A DNA stretch of 64,000 bases from Agrococcus carbonis. GTDB taxonomy: Bacteria > Actinomycetota > Actinomycetes > Actinomycetales > Microbacteriaceae. Below the pieces are notes generated by a model that was not told where the DNA came from, did not search any database, and was given only the letters and a program-made list of their open reading frames with translations. The stretch covers positions 496,001-560,000 of the forward strand of contig NZ_LT629734.1 in the NCBI RefSeq assembly GCF_900104705.1, read 5' to 3'. Positions 16,730-25,114 of this stretch are shown here, in pieces; within the stretch, counting starts at the first letter, position 1, and the number at the start of each line of letters is the position of its first letter. A program made the position numbers and the translations under genes.

Positions 16730-17920
16730 TCAGTGACCGCGAGGCGCTTCTGCGCGTATCGGGGCGTTCGGCAGCAGCGCCTCGATGCTGTCGGCCATCG
16801 CGACGCAGCGCGCCGCCGAGCCGAAGAGCTCTGGCATGGGCACCCGAGTGCCGTCGTGCAGCCGCACCTCAAGGCCATACCAGACACCCGTGACAGGGAC
16901 CATCCAGAGCATGGCTGGAATCGAAGGATCCCGGGTGATCTCGACCGACGAGATCGAGGAGAGCCGGATCGACTCCCAACCCGTCGCCCTGCGGATGCGC
17001 AGCTCGCCATCACGCGCCGACCATCGAGTAGCGAGCAGCAGCGCCAGCAGGATCCCCTGACACAGCACGATCAGGAGCAGCAGGACGCCGAAGACCCAAC
17101 GCCATGCGCCTTCGGTGAAGCAGACCACGAGGACGCCCACGCCGACCCACGTCGCTCCGAGCACTGCAGGGCCCACTGTAAAGGCATCGCGGAGCACGGG
17201 CGGCCCTTGCGGCCGCTCGATCGGGCGCACCCGATCCTGCCGCGGCCGCGTTGGGCTCGGATGCTCTTCCCTCCGCCACGGACGAGGCTCGCTGGCCCCC
17301 CACGCCGCAGCGGCTCCCCAGCGCTCCCGCACCCGCCCACGCAACACATCCGCCGGATATGGAAGGCCTTGCTTGAAGCCGAACAGCGCGCCCTCCCGGA
17401 CGAGCGCGAAGCGCACGGCCTGCCCGTCCTCGCCAGCGAGCGCGAGGAAGATCCCGTAGGGAGAATGCGAGCCGTCATCACTCACGACCTCAGCGGCAGC
17501 GATCTCCGTCACCGCCGACCAAGGGATCTCACACGTCGGGCTCGGGCGCCCTCCGCCCTCCCACAGCGTCACGCCGAAGTCATCGAAGCTCGCGGTCGTC
17601 ATCCGACGGAACCACTGGCGCGGGCGGCGGGGCGTCGGCGCGAGGAAGAGCCAGTCCTGCGCCTGCATCATCAAGGGGACCACGATCGCGTCGGGCAGCG
17701 CGCTCCGCAGCACCTCCAGCCGGTACGCCGATCTCGCCATCAGCAGCAGCATGATCCCGGCGGTGGCCGGCACACCAAGCACCAGTCCGGCGAGCCTCGC
17801 GCCCGCGTTCTCGAAGAGCAGGGCCCAGAGGGCCAGGATCGGAACGGTTGTGAGGACCAGAGCGACGTACAGCCAGAGATGTCGGAACACGCGCAACGCT
17901 GGCGCGGATGCCGACGTCAC
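16730..17920 (-). CDS. Membrane protein with two TM hairpins and PH-like domains, function unknown
   Basis: I do not recognise this 396-residue protein. It has two repeats of the same layout: a pair of TM segments (HLWLYVALVLTTVPILALWAL and GLVLGVPATAGIMLLLMA; later VGPAVLGATWVGVGVLVV and WVFGVLLLLIVLCQGILLALLLA), each followed by a soluble beta-rich segment. These segments (FDDFGVTLWEGGG...EIPWSAVTEIAAAEV, and RDGELRIRRATGWESIRLSSISSVEITRD) look like bacterial PH domains, as in proteins that sense or scaffold at the membrane. GTG 17920 overlaps the SDR stop as GTGA, so I prefer it to the upstream GTG at 17959. Codon use is less GC-biased than in the neighbours, which suggests later acquisition. 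Confidence 0.7.
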   Translation of the reverse strand: MTSASAPALRVFRHLWLYVALVLTTVPILALWALLFENAGARLAGLVLGVPATAGIMLLLMARSAYRLEVLRSALPDAIVVPLMMQAQDWLFLAPTPRRPRQWFRRMTTASFDDFGVTLWEGGGRPSPTCEIPWSAVTEIAAAEVVSDDGSHSPYGIFLALAGEDGQAVRFALVREGALFGFKQGLPYPADVLRGRVRERWGAAAAWGASEPRPWRREEHPSPTRPRQDRVRPIERPQGPPVLRDAFTVGPAVLGATWVGVGVLVVCFTEGAWRWVFGVLLLLIVLCQGILLALLLATRWSARDGELRIRRATGWESIRLSSISSVEITRDPSIPAMLWMVPVTGVWYGLEVRLHDGTRVPMPELFGSAARCVAMADSIEALLPNAPIRAEAPRGH

Positions 17921-18693
17921 GCGCCCCTCGCGACGAGCGGGCCCTTCGTGACGATCCACGGATGCGTCTGGGCGACGGGCTTGATGATGGTCTCGTCGAC
18001 CGAGACGTGGCCGGGCAGCGCCAGGATGTCGGTCATCACGCGGGCGACGTCGTCGGCCGAGAGCGGGTCCTGCACGTCCTGGTACACCGCATCCGCCTTC
18101 GCCTTGTCGCCGCCGAAGCGCACGAGGCTGAACTCCTCGGTCCAGACCATGCCGGGCGCGACCTCCATCACGCGGATGGGCTCGCCCGCGAGCTCGAGCC
18201 GCAGCACGTCGACGAGCTGCTTCTCGGCCGACTTCGCGGCGTTGTAGCCAGAGCCGCCCGTGTACGGCACGGTCGCGGCGATCGACGTCACGACCATGAC
18301 CTCGGCGTAGCCGCCGTCGGCGGTCGAGGCGCGCAGCAGCGGCAGCACGGCGTCGAGCACGCGCTTCGTGCCGATGACGTTCGCCTCGAACATCCAGCGC
18401 CAGTCGTCGATCGTCGTGTCGGCGATCGGGGCCGCGCCCTTCGCGCCGCCCGCCACCTGCACGAGGCCCGTGGGCCGGAACGCCGCGGCCGCCTCGGCGA
18501 AGGCGGCGACCGACGCCTCATCGGTGAGGTCGGCGACCGCCACGTCGCAGCCGATCTCGGCCGCGAGCGCCTCGAGCCGCTCGGCCCGCCGGGCCACGGC
18601 GAGCACCTGCCAGCCGCGGGCGACCGCTTGCCTCGCGACCGCCTCCCCGATCCCGCTCGACGCACCCGTGACGATCAACCGCTTCTCGCTCAT
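17917..18693 (-). CDS. Short-chain dehydrogenase/reductase (SDR), classical type
   Basis: This 258-residue NAD(P)-dependent oxidoreductase has the cofactor motif TGASSGIG at residues 9-16 and the catalytic Ser and Y-x-x-x-K in SIAATVPYTGGSGYNAAK. Asp-Leu in VADLTDE marks the adenine-binding position. The similarity around VVTSIAATVPYTGGSGYNAAKSAEKQLVDVLR is close to the YdfG group of SDRs, but the substrate is unknown. ATG 18693 removes an unlikely 12-residue extension of the frame. It is co-transcribed with the membrane-protein gene (GTGA overlap) and diverges from metY. Confidence 0.88.
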   Translation of the reverse strand: MSEKRLIVTGASSGIGEAVARQAVARGWQVLAVARRAERLEALAAEIGCDVAVADLTDEASVAAFAEAAAAFRPTGLVQVAGGAKGAAPIADTTIDDWRWMFEANVIGTKRVLDAVLPLLRASTADGGYAEVMVVTSIAATVPYTGGSGYNAAKSAEKQLVDVLRLELAGEPIRVMEVAPGMVWTEEFSLVRFGGDKAKADAVYQDVQDPLSADDVARVMTDILALPGHVSVDETIIKPVAQTHPWIVTKGPLVARGA

Positions 18694-18753
18694 GCCGCCA
18701 TGCAAGCATCCGGCGCCTGCATGCGCCACTCGGGCGGGATGGCCAGGCAGGAT

Positions 18754-18782
18754 GGCCGTGGCTCCCGGGAGGCCGCACGGCC
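18754..18782. promoter_or_regulatory. Near-perfect palindrome in the SDR/metY divergent region
   Basis: GGCCGTG (18754-18760) and CACGGCC (18776-18782) are inverted arms. Between them GGCTCCCGGGAGGCC is itself almost self-complementary, so 29 nt can form one long hairpin or a symmetric protein site. It is 61 nt before the SDR start and 122 nt before metY. It could be an operator or part of the metY leader. I could not match the leader to a known SAM riboswitch. Confidence 0.55.
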
Positions 18783-18904
18783 CCGGCCGCAGTCCCGAGT
18801 GTTACGCCGTGCGACGCGGCGACCTGGTGGCGGATGCGGAACCGGCCCAGACTCGATCCACGACTTCAGGCCACCCGGCCGACCAGCCCAGCGAGGAGAG
18901 AGCC

Positions 18905-20224
18905 ATGAGCGACTGGAAGTTCGAGACCCTGCAGGTGCACGCGGGCGCTCGGCCCGACCCGACCACCAAGGCGCGCATCACGCCGGTCTACCGCACGACG
19001 TCGTACGTCTTCGACAGCACCGACCACGCAGCGCGGCTGTTCGGGCTCGCCGAGACGGGCAACATCTACTCGCGCATCATGAACCCGACGAACGACGTCG
19101 TCGAGCAGCGCATCGCCGCGCTCGAGGGCGGCACCGCGGCGCTGCTGCTCGCCTCGGGCCAGTCGGCGACGACCTACGCGATCCTCAACATCGCGCAGGC
19201 CGGCGACCACATCGTCTCGTCGTCGTCGATCTACGGCGGCACCTACAACCTCTTCCACTTCACGCTGCGGAAGCTCGGCGTCGAGGTCACGTTCGTCGAG
19301 GACCAGGACGACCTCGACGAGTGGCGCCGCGCCATCCGCCCGAACACCAAGGCGCTCTTCGGCGAGACGATCGGCAACCCGCGCATCAACCTGCTCGACA
19401 TCGCCGGCGTCTCGGGCGTCGCGCACGAGGCGGGCGTGCCGCTCATCGTCGACAACACGATCGCGACCCCGTACCTCATCCGCCCGCTCGAGCACGGCGC
19501 CGACATCGTCGTGCACTCGGCGACGAAGTTCCTCGGCGGCCACGGCTCAGTCGTCGCTGGCGTCATCGTCGACGGCGGCCGCTTCGCGTGGTCGGAGTCG
19601 GACAAGTTCCCCGGCCTCACGACCCCCGACGAGTCGTACCACGGCGTCACCTTCACCGAGGCGCTCGGCGACGCGATCGCCTACATCATCAAGGCGCGCG
19701 TGACGCTCCTGCGCGACGTCGGCGCATCCGCCGCCCCCGACTCGGCGTGGCAGCTGCTGCAGGGCATCGAGACGCTCTCGCTGCGCGTCGACCGGCACGT
19801 CGCCAACGCGACCGCGGTCGCGCAGTTCCTCGAGGCGCACCCGCAGGTCGCCCAGGTGCACTACGCGGGCCTGCCCTCGAGCCCCTGGCACGAGCGCGGC
19901 ACGCAGCTCGCGCCGCGCGGCACCGGCGCCGTGCTCTCGTTCGAGCTCGTCGGCGGCGTCGAGGCAGGCAAGGCGCTCGTCGAGGCGCTCGAGCTCTTCA
20001 GCCACCTCGCCAACATCGGCGACGTGCGCTCGCTCGTCATCCACCCGGCGTCGACGACGCACGCGCAGCTCACGCCCGAGCAGCAGCTCACGGCCGGCGT
20101 GACGCCCGGTCTCGTGCGGCTCTCGGTCGGCATCGAGCACGCCGACGACCTGATCGCCGACCTCAGCCGGGGCCTCGACGCGGCCGCCGAGCGCGCCCGC
20201 GCCCTCGAGGCGACGACCGCCTGA
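18905..20224 (+). CDS. metY: O-acetylhomoserine aminocarboxypropyltransferase/sulfhydrylase (MetY)
   Basis: The 439-residue PLP enzyme of the Cys/Met metabolism family makes homocysteine from O-acetylhomoserine and sulfide in the cytoplasm. Family blocks are TLQVHAGARPDPTTKARITPVYRTTSYVF, YSRIMNPTNDVVEQRIAALEGG, SSSSIYGGTYNLF and DNTIATPYLIRPLEHGADIVVHSATKFLGGHG, in which the lysine of SATKF binds PLP. RSLVIHPASTTH near the C-terminus is typical of MetY rather than CGS or MetZ. GAGGAGAG precedes ATG 18905. metX follows after 23 nt, so the two pathway steps are co-transcribed. Confidence 0.96.
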   Translation: MSDWKFETLQVHAGARPDPTTKARITPVYRTTSYVFDSTDHAARLFGLAETGNIYSRIMNPTNDVVEQRIAALEGGTAALLLASGQSATTYAILNIAQAGDHIVSSSSIYGGTYNLFHFTLRKLGVEVTFVEDQDDLDEWRRAIRPNTKALFGETIGNPRINLLDIAGVSGVAHEAGVPLIVDNTIATPYLIRPLEHGADIVVHSATKFLGGHGSVVAGVIVDGGRFAWSESDKFPGLTTPDESYHGVTFTEALGDAIAYIIKARVTLLRDVGASAAPDSAWQLLQGIETLSLRVDRHVANATAVAQFLEAHPQVAQVHYAGLPSSPWHERGTQLAPRGTGAVLSFELVGGVEAGKALVEALELFSHLANIGDVRSLVIHPASTTHAQLTPEQQLTAGVTPGLVRLSVGIEHADDLIADLSRGLDAAAERARALEATTA

Positions 20225-20247
20225 GCCGAGCGGAAGGGCGGGCACCG

Positions 20248-21483
20248 ATGGACTGGCAGCTGAGCGACGACGCGCAGCCAGCCGCCAGGGTGCCCGCCTC
20301 CCGCCTGCTCGAGGGTTCGCACGGCATCGACGGCTCGCCCTCCCCCGGCGACGTGCGGCCCGTCCCCGTCACGGGCGCCTGGCGCCCCGGCGACGACCCG
20401 GGCGATCGGCGGTTCGCCCGCATCGGCGACCTCGACGCCGAGGCCGGCGGCACGGTCGCGGATGCGGTGGTCGCGTACGAGACGTGGGGTCGCCTGAACG
20501 AGGCCGCCGACAACGCCGTGCTCGTGCTCCACGCGCTCACGGGCGACAGCCACGTGCGCGGCCCCGCCGGCCCCGGCCACGTCACGGCCGGCTGGTGGGA
20601 GGACGTCGTCGGCCCCAGGCTCGCGATCGACACCGACCGCCACTTCGTCGTCGCGCCCAACATGCTCGGCGGCTGCCAGGGCTCCACCGGCCCCGCGTCG
20701 CTCGCCCCCGACGGCCGCGAGTGGGGCTCGCGGTTCCCGCGCGTCACGGTGCGCGACCAGGTCGAGGCCCAGCGGCGGCTCGCCGACCGCCTCGGCATCC
20801 GCCGCTGGCACGCCGTCGTCGGCGGCTCGATGGGCGGCATGCACGCCCTCGAGTGGGCGATCGAGCATCCCGACCGAGTCGGTGCGACGGCGCTGCTCGC
20901 CTCCAACGCCGCGACGAGCGCCGACCAGATCGCGCAGAACACCCTGCAGATCGAGGCGATCACGACCGACGCCGGCTGGCTCGGCGGCGACTTCTACGAC
21001 CTGCCCGGCCACGCCGGTCCCGCGCGCGGCCTCGCCCTCGCGCGCCGCATGGCGATGCTCGGCTACCGCTCGCAGCAGGAGCTCAACGAGCGCTTCCGGC
21101 GCGAGTGGCAGTCGAGCGTCGACCCGCTCGCGGGCGGGCGGTTCCAGGTGGAGTCGTACCTCGACGTGCACGGCAACCGCTTCACCCGCCGCTTCGACGC
21201 CGGCTCGTACGTGCGGCTCGTGGACGCGATGTCGACGCACGACGTCGGCCGCGGGCGCGGGGGCGTCGAGGCGGCGCTCGAGCGCGTCACGTCACCGACG
21301 CTCGTCGTCGGCATCTCGAGCGACCGGCTCTTCCCCGTCGCCGACCAGCAGCGGCTCGCCGCCGGCATCCCCACGAGCGTCTCCGGCGCCGAGCCGATCG
21401 TGCTCGAGAGCGGCTTCGGCCACGACGCCTTCCTCATCGAGTCGGGCCGCGTGGGCGACCTGCTCGCGTCGCTCATCGGCTGA
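20248..21483 (+). CDS. metX: Homoserine O-acetyltransferase (MetX)
   Basis: This 411-residue alpha/beta-hydrolase-fold enzyme transfers acetyl from acetyl-CoA to homoserine, the first committed step of methionine synthesis, and supplies MetY. The nucleophile elbow GGSMGGMHALEW places Ser194 as nucleophile. The acid lies in GISSDRLFP and the base in ESGFGHDAF. Other family blocks are YETWGRLN, LHALTGDSHV and NMLGGCQGSTGP. GGAAGGG precedes ATG 20248. Its 3' end overlaps the frame of the convergent mannosyltransferase. Confidence 0.96.
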   Translation: MDWQLSDDAQPAARVPASRLLEGSHGIDGSPSPGDVRPVPVTGAWRPGDDPGDRRFARIGDLDAEAGGTVADAVVAYETWGRLNEAADNAVLVLHALTGDSHVRGPAGPGHVTAGWWEDVVGPRLAIDTDRHFVVAPNMLGGCQGSTGPASLAPDGREWGSRFPRVTVRDQVEAQRRLADRLGIRRWHAVVGGSMGGMHALEWAIEHPDRVGATALLASNAATSADQIAQNTLQIEAITTDAGWLGGDFYDLPGHAGPARGLALARRMAMLGYRSQQELNERFRREWQSSVDPLAGGRFQVESYLDVHGNRFTRRFDAGSYVRLVDAMSTHDVGRGRGGVEAALERVTSPTLVVGISSDRLFPVADQQRLAAGIPTSVSGAEPIVLESGFGHDAFLIESGRVGDLLASLIG

Positions 21484-22659
21484 GAGCGCGAACGGTCCGC
21501 GGCGCGTCGCCCGCACGAGCATCCAGACCGCGCCGACGAGGATGCCGACGTGCACGAGGTTGCGCGCCGTGAGCAGCAGCACCGCGAGCGGGTCGCCGGT
21601 GACGAGCCAGCCGTAGGTCCAGGGGTACTGCACCTGGGTCAGCACGCCGACCGCCGCGATCGCGCCGACCCCGATCCAGTGCCGCCGGGCGCCGAGCTCG
21701 GCGAGCAGCAGCGCGGGCACGGTGAGCCAGAGCACGAACTGGGGCGAGCCGACCTTGTTCGTGACGATCATCGCGGCGACGAGCGCGACCGCGAGCCACA
21801 CGACGGCCTCGCGCCCGTGGTCGCGCCGCACGGCGAGCGCGCCGAGCGCGCACAGCGCGAGCACCGCGACGACGAGCACGGGCGTCGAGAGCGCCGCGAT
21901 GCGGCCGACGCCGTCGAAGTCGACCTGGAAGGTGAGGATCTGGCGGTCGTAGTAGACGTACGCGTCGCCGGCGCCCACGAGCCACATCGCGGGCGTCGCG
22001 GCGACCGCCTCGATCTGGAGACCCCGGTCGCCCTGCTCGAGCAGGAACGAGAGCGCCTGCTGCGAGCCGAGCAGCGCGGCGACGCCGAGCACGGCGGCCG
22101 AGACGGTCGCGCCGGCCGCGAGGATCCAGCGCCGCGGCCGCCGGGCGATGAGCAGCGCGAGGTAGAGGGCGCCGGGCCACACCTTCATCCACGCGCCCGC
22201 GGTGAACGCCGCGGCCGCGCAGCCCGTGCGGCCGCTGCGCAGCACCGCGACGCCGATGATGCTCACTGCGACCGCGACCGTGTCGATGCGGCCGAGCGCG
22301 ACCGGCCCGAGCGCGAGCTGCAGCCCGAGCCAGGTGAGCGCGAGCAGCCGGCCCCTCGGCACCCGCAGCAGCATGCCGAACGCGACCGCGTCGAGGGCCG
22401 TGACGACGAGCATCCACACGAGCGGCAGCGCATCCGGCCCCGCGACGCCCGCGGCGAGGATCGGCGCCCACGCGAGCAGCGGGTAGACCCACGGGGCGTC
22501 GATGCCGAGCCACTCGCCGTCGAGCCCCTCCCGCAGCCAGAACGGGTAGACCGAGACGACGTCGCCGTAGGCGCTCGACACGCTCGGCAGGTTGAGGATC
22601 GCGAGCAGGCCGTGCACGAGGCCGAACGCGAGCCACAGCCACGCGTGCCCCCGCGTCAG
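21292..22659 (-). CDS. GT87-like (DUF2029) mannosyltransferase, integral membrane
   Basis: The predicted protein of up to 455 residues has about 10 TM segments and fits the GT-C glycosyltransferase 87 group, which uses polyprenyl-phosphate-mannose on the outer membrane face (PimE-like). WLGIDAPWVYPLLAWAPI near the N-terminus and TAGAWMKVWPGALYLALL in the middle are characteristic. No ATG exists before the first helix. The best candidate is CTG 22659, which overlaps the stop of the CBS gene (CTGA); GTG 22617 lies inside TM1. The frame stays open through the last 192 nt of metX, so the final 64 residues are probably meaningless antisense, or a true stop has been lost by frameshift. Both ends are uncertain. 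Confidence 0.7.
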   Translation of the reverse strand: MTRGHAWLWLAFGLVHGLLAILNLPSVSSAYGDVVSVYPFWLREGLDGEWLGIDAPWVYPLLAWAPILAAGVAGPDALPLVWMLVVTALDAVAFGMLLRVPRGRLLALTWLGLQLALGPVALGRIDTVAVAVSIIGVAVLRSGRTGCAAAAFTAGAWMKVWPGALYLALLIARRPRRWILAAGATVSAAVLGVAALLGSQQALSFLLEQGDRGLQIEAVAATPAMWLVGAGDAYVYYDRQILTFQVDFDGVGRIAALSTPVLVVAVLALCALGALAVRRDHGREAVVWLAVALVAAMIVTNKVGSPQFVLWLTVPALLLAELGARRHWIGVGAIAAVGVLTQVQYPWTYGWLVTGDPLAVLLLTARNLVHVGILVGAVWMLVRATRRGPFALSADERREQVAHAARLDEEGVVAEAALEHDRLGAGDARGDAGGEPLLVGDGEEPVARDADDERR

Positions 22660-23696
22660 AAGAGCCTCCGCGTCGCGTCGCGCACCTCGCCGACGAGCTC
22701 CTCGATGATGTCCTCGAGGAACAGCAGGCCCGTCGTCTCGCCGTGCTCGTCGAACGAGCGGGCGATGTGGGCGCCCGTCGAGCGCATGAGCGCGAGCGCG
22801 TCCTCCACCTCGGCGCCCTCGTAGATCGAGGCGAGCTGGCGGATGCGCTTGGCCGGCACGGGCAGGTCGGCGTGCGCGTCGTCGGCGCCGAGCACATCCT
22901 TGATGTGCACGTAGCCGGCCGGCAGGCCCTCCTCGTCGGCGACGATGTAGCGCGAGAAGCCCCGCTCGCGCACGGCCGCCTCGACGTCGGCCGGGGTCGC
23001 GCCCGCCGGCAGCGTGACGATCTCCTCGAGCGGCAGCGCCACCTCGCGCACGCGGCGCTCGGTGAACTCGAACGTGCGGCTGATCGCGCCGGTCGGGTCG
23101 AACAGCAGCCCCTCGCGCTTCGAGGTCTCGACGATCGTCTCGACCTCGTCGATCGTGAACGCGCTCGCGGCCTCGTCGACCGGCTGCACCCGGAAGAGGC
23201 GCAGGATGGCGTTCGCGACGCCGTTCATCGCCCAGATGACGGGCTTGAAGATGCGCGAGATGAGCACGAGCGGCGGCGCGAGCAGCAGCACCGCGCGGTC
23301 GGGCACCGAGAACGCGGCGTTCTTCGGCACCATCTCGCCCAGCACGACGTGCAGGTACGTCACGAGCAGCAGCGCGATGACGAAGGCGACGACCGAGACG
23401 ACCTCGGGCGCGAGGCCCGTCCACTCGAGCGGGCCCTCGAGCAGGTGGTGGATCGCCGGCTCCGAGACGTTGAGGATGAGCAGCGAGCAGACCGTGATGC
23501 CCAGCTGGCACATCGCGAGCATGAGCGAGACGTGCTCCATCGCCCACAGCGCGAGCTTCGCCGCCCGGTTGCCGCGGTCGGCGAGGGGCTCGATCTGGGA
23601 GCGCTTGGCGGAGATGACGGCGAACTCGGCGCCGACGAAGAAGGCGTTGGCGATCAGCAGGATGACCAGCCACATGATGCCGAGCCAGTCGTTCAT
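22656..23696 (-). CDS. CNNM/CorC/HlyC-type CBS-domain membrane protein (short form)
   Basis: The 346-residue protein has an N-terminal DUF21 membrane domain (MWLVILLIANAFFVGAEFAVISAKRSQIEPLADRG, MLAMCQLGITVCSLLILNVSEP, VVLGEMVPKNAAFS) and a CBS pair (about 205-340; LPLEEIVTLPAG, YVHIKDVLG, LLFLEDIIEELVGEVRD). It ends right after the second CBS, so it lacks the C-terminal CorC_HlyC domain that its neighbour has. The family is linked to Mg2+/Co2+ transport or tolerance. Its ATGA overlap with the upstream paralogue suggests a heteromeric or co-regulated pair. Confidence 0.9.
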   Translation of the reverse strand: MNDWLGIMWLVILLIANAFFVGAEFAVISAKRSQIEPLADRGNRAAKLALWAMEHVSLMLAMCQLGITVCSLLILNVSEPAIHHLLEGPLEWTGLAPEVVSVVAFVIALLLVTYLHVVLGEMVPKNAAFSVPDRAVLLLAPPLVLISRIFKPVIWAMNGVANAILRLFRVQPVDEAASAFTIDEVETIVETSKREGLLFDPTGAISRTFEFTERRVREVALPLEEIVTLPAGATPADVEAAVRERGFSRYIVADEEGLPAGYVHIKDVLGADDAHADLPVPAKRIRQLASIYEGAEVEDALALMRSTGAHIARSFDEHGETTGLLFLEDIIEELVGEVRDATRRLF

Positions 23697-25003
23697 CGCT
23701 CGCCCTCCTCGTCTGCCGGGCGGTCGATGTGGCGCACGCGGTCGACGCGGCGCCCGTCGACGCGCTCGACGCGGAGCGTGCCGCTGTCGATCTCGACGGT
23801 GTCGCCGACGGCCGGGAGCGAGCCGAGGCTCGCCATGATGAAGCCGCCGACGGTCTCGTAGGGGCCGTCCTCGGGGATCGCGATGCGCGCGCGCTCGAGC
23901 AGCTCGTCGGGGCGGAACTCGCCCGGGAAGGTCACCCATCCGGGGCCCTGGATCACGTCGACGTGCAGGCGGTCGTGCTCGTCCGCGACCTCGCCGACGA
24001 CCTCCTCGACGAGGTCCTCGAGGGTCGCAATGCCCGCGGTGCCGCCGTACTCGTCGATCACGATCGCGAGCTGGTAGCCGCGCTCCTTGAGATCCGACAG
24101 CAGCGCGTCGAGGCGCACCGACTCGGGCACGCGGTGCGGCTCCTCGGCGATCGCGGCGACCGGCACGTCGGCGCGTCGCTCGCGCGGCACCGAGATGGCC
24201 TGCTTGATGTGGGCGATGCCGATGACCTCGTCGAGGTCGCCGTCGATCACCGGGAAGCGCGATAGGCCCGTGCGGTGGGCGAGCGCGACGAGGTCGGCGA
24301 CCGAGTCGCTGCGCTCGATCGCCTCGACGCGCGGACGGGGCGTCATGACGTCGCCCGCCGAGAGCTCCGAGAAGCGCAGCGTGCGGGCGAGGAGCGTCGC
24401 AGCCCCCGCCTCGAGCGCGCCCTCCATGGCGCTGCGGCGCACGAGGCTCGTGAGCTCGTCGGCCGTGCGGGCGCCCGAGAGCTCCTCCTTCGGCTCGATG
24501 CCGATCGAGCGCAGGATGCCGTTGGCCGAGCCGTTGAGCGCGAGCACGGCCGGCTTGAAGACGGCCGTGAAGGCGCGCTGGAAGGGCGTGACGCCGATCG
24601 CGGTGCCGAGCGGCTTCGCGAGCGCGAGGTTCTTGGGCACGAGCTCGCCGACGATCATCGACAGGATCGTGGCGCCGGTCATCGCGATGACGCTCGCGAG
24701 CGGGGCGGCGAAGCCCTCAGCCAGCCCCCACGACACGAGCACCGGCGTGAGCAGGCGCGAGATCGCGGGCTCCATCGTGTAGCCGGTGAGCAGCGTCGTG
24801 AGCGTGATGCCCAGCTGCGCGCTCGAGAGGTGCGTCGAGGTCTGCCGGAGCGCCTTGATGGTGCCCGCCAGGCGCGACTCGCCGCGATCGCGACGGGCTT
24901 CGAGCTCCGCGCGGTCGAGGTTGACGAGCGCGAACTCGCTGGCGACGAAGAGGCCGGTTCCGATCGTCAGGACGACGCCGATGCTGATGAGGATGAGGTC
25001 CAT
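23693..25003 (-). CDS. CNNM/CorC/HlyC-type CBS-domain membrane protein (full form)
   Basis: This 436-residue protein has all three domains of the family. The DUF21 membrane part (about 1-170) includes [25 protein letters not shown] and [21 protein letters not shown] pair (about 205-330) contains [16 protein letters not shown] and [33 protein letters not shown]-terminal CorC_HlyC domain (about 345-425) contains [24 protein letters not shown] domains bind adenylates and gate the transporter. The gene begins the pair and lies 111 nt downstream of guaB1, with no obvious terminator between. Confidence 0.92.
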   Translation of the reverse strand: MDLILISIGVVLTIGTGLFVASEFALVNLDRAELEARRDRGESRLAGTIKALRQTSTHLSSAQLGITLTTLLTGYTMEPAISRLLTPVLVSWGLAEGFAAPLASVIAMTGATILSMIVGELVPKNLALAKPLGTAIGVTPFQRAFTAVFKPAVLALNGSANGILRSIGIEPKEELSGARTADELTSLVRRSAMEGALEAGAATLLARTLRFSELSAGDVMTPRPRVEAIERSDSVADLVALAHRTGLSRFPVIDGDLDEVIGIAHIKQAISVPRERRADVPVAAIAEEPHRVPESVRLDALLSDLKERGYQLAIVIDEYGGTAGIATLEDLVEEVVGEVADEHDRLHVDVIQGPGWVTFPGEFRPDELLERARIAIPEDGPYETVGGFIMASLGSLPAVGDTVEIDSGTLRVERVDGRRVDRVRHIDRPADEEGER

Positions 25004-25114
25004 CAGCCGATCGGTTCCGGCACGGGACTATGACTGTGGTCGTCGTTCACGCGCGGCATCCTATCGGTCGGCGCCCCGCATCCGCTCGGTGGGAGCCTCG
25101 ACGCGCTCGGCGCG

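Noticed and set aside
18784..18904. SAM-type riboswitch before metY
   Set aside because: I looked for the SAM-I/SAM-IV core (conserved GGnAACC and flanking stems) and found only partial resemblance around the GCGGAACCGG stretch; not enough to call.
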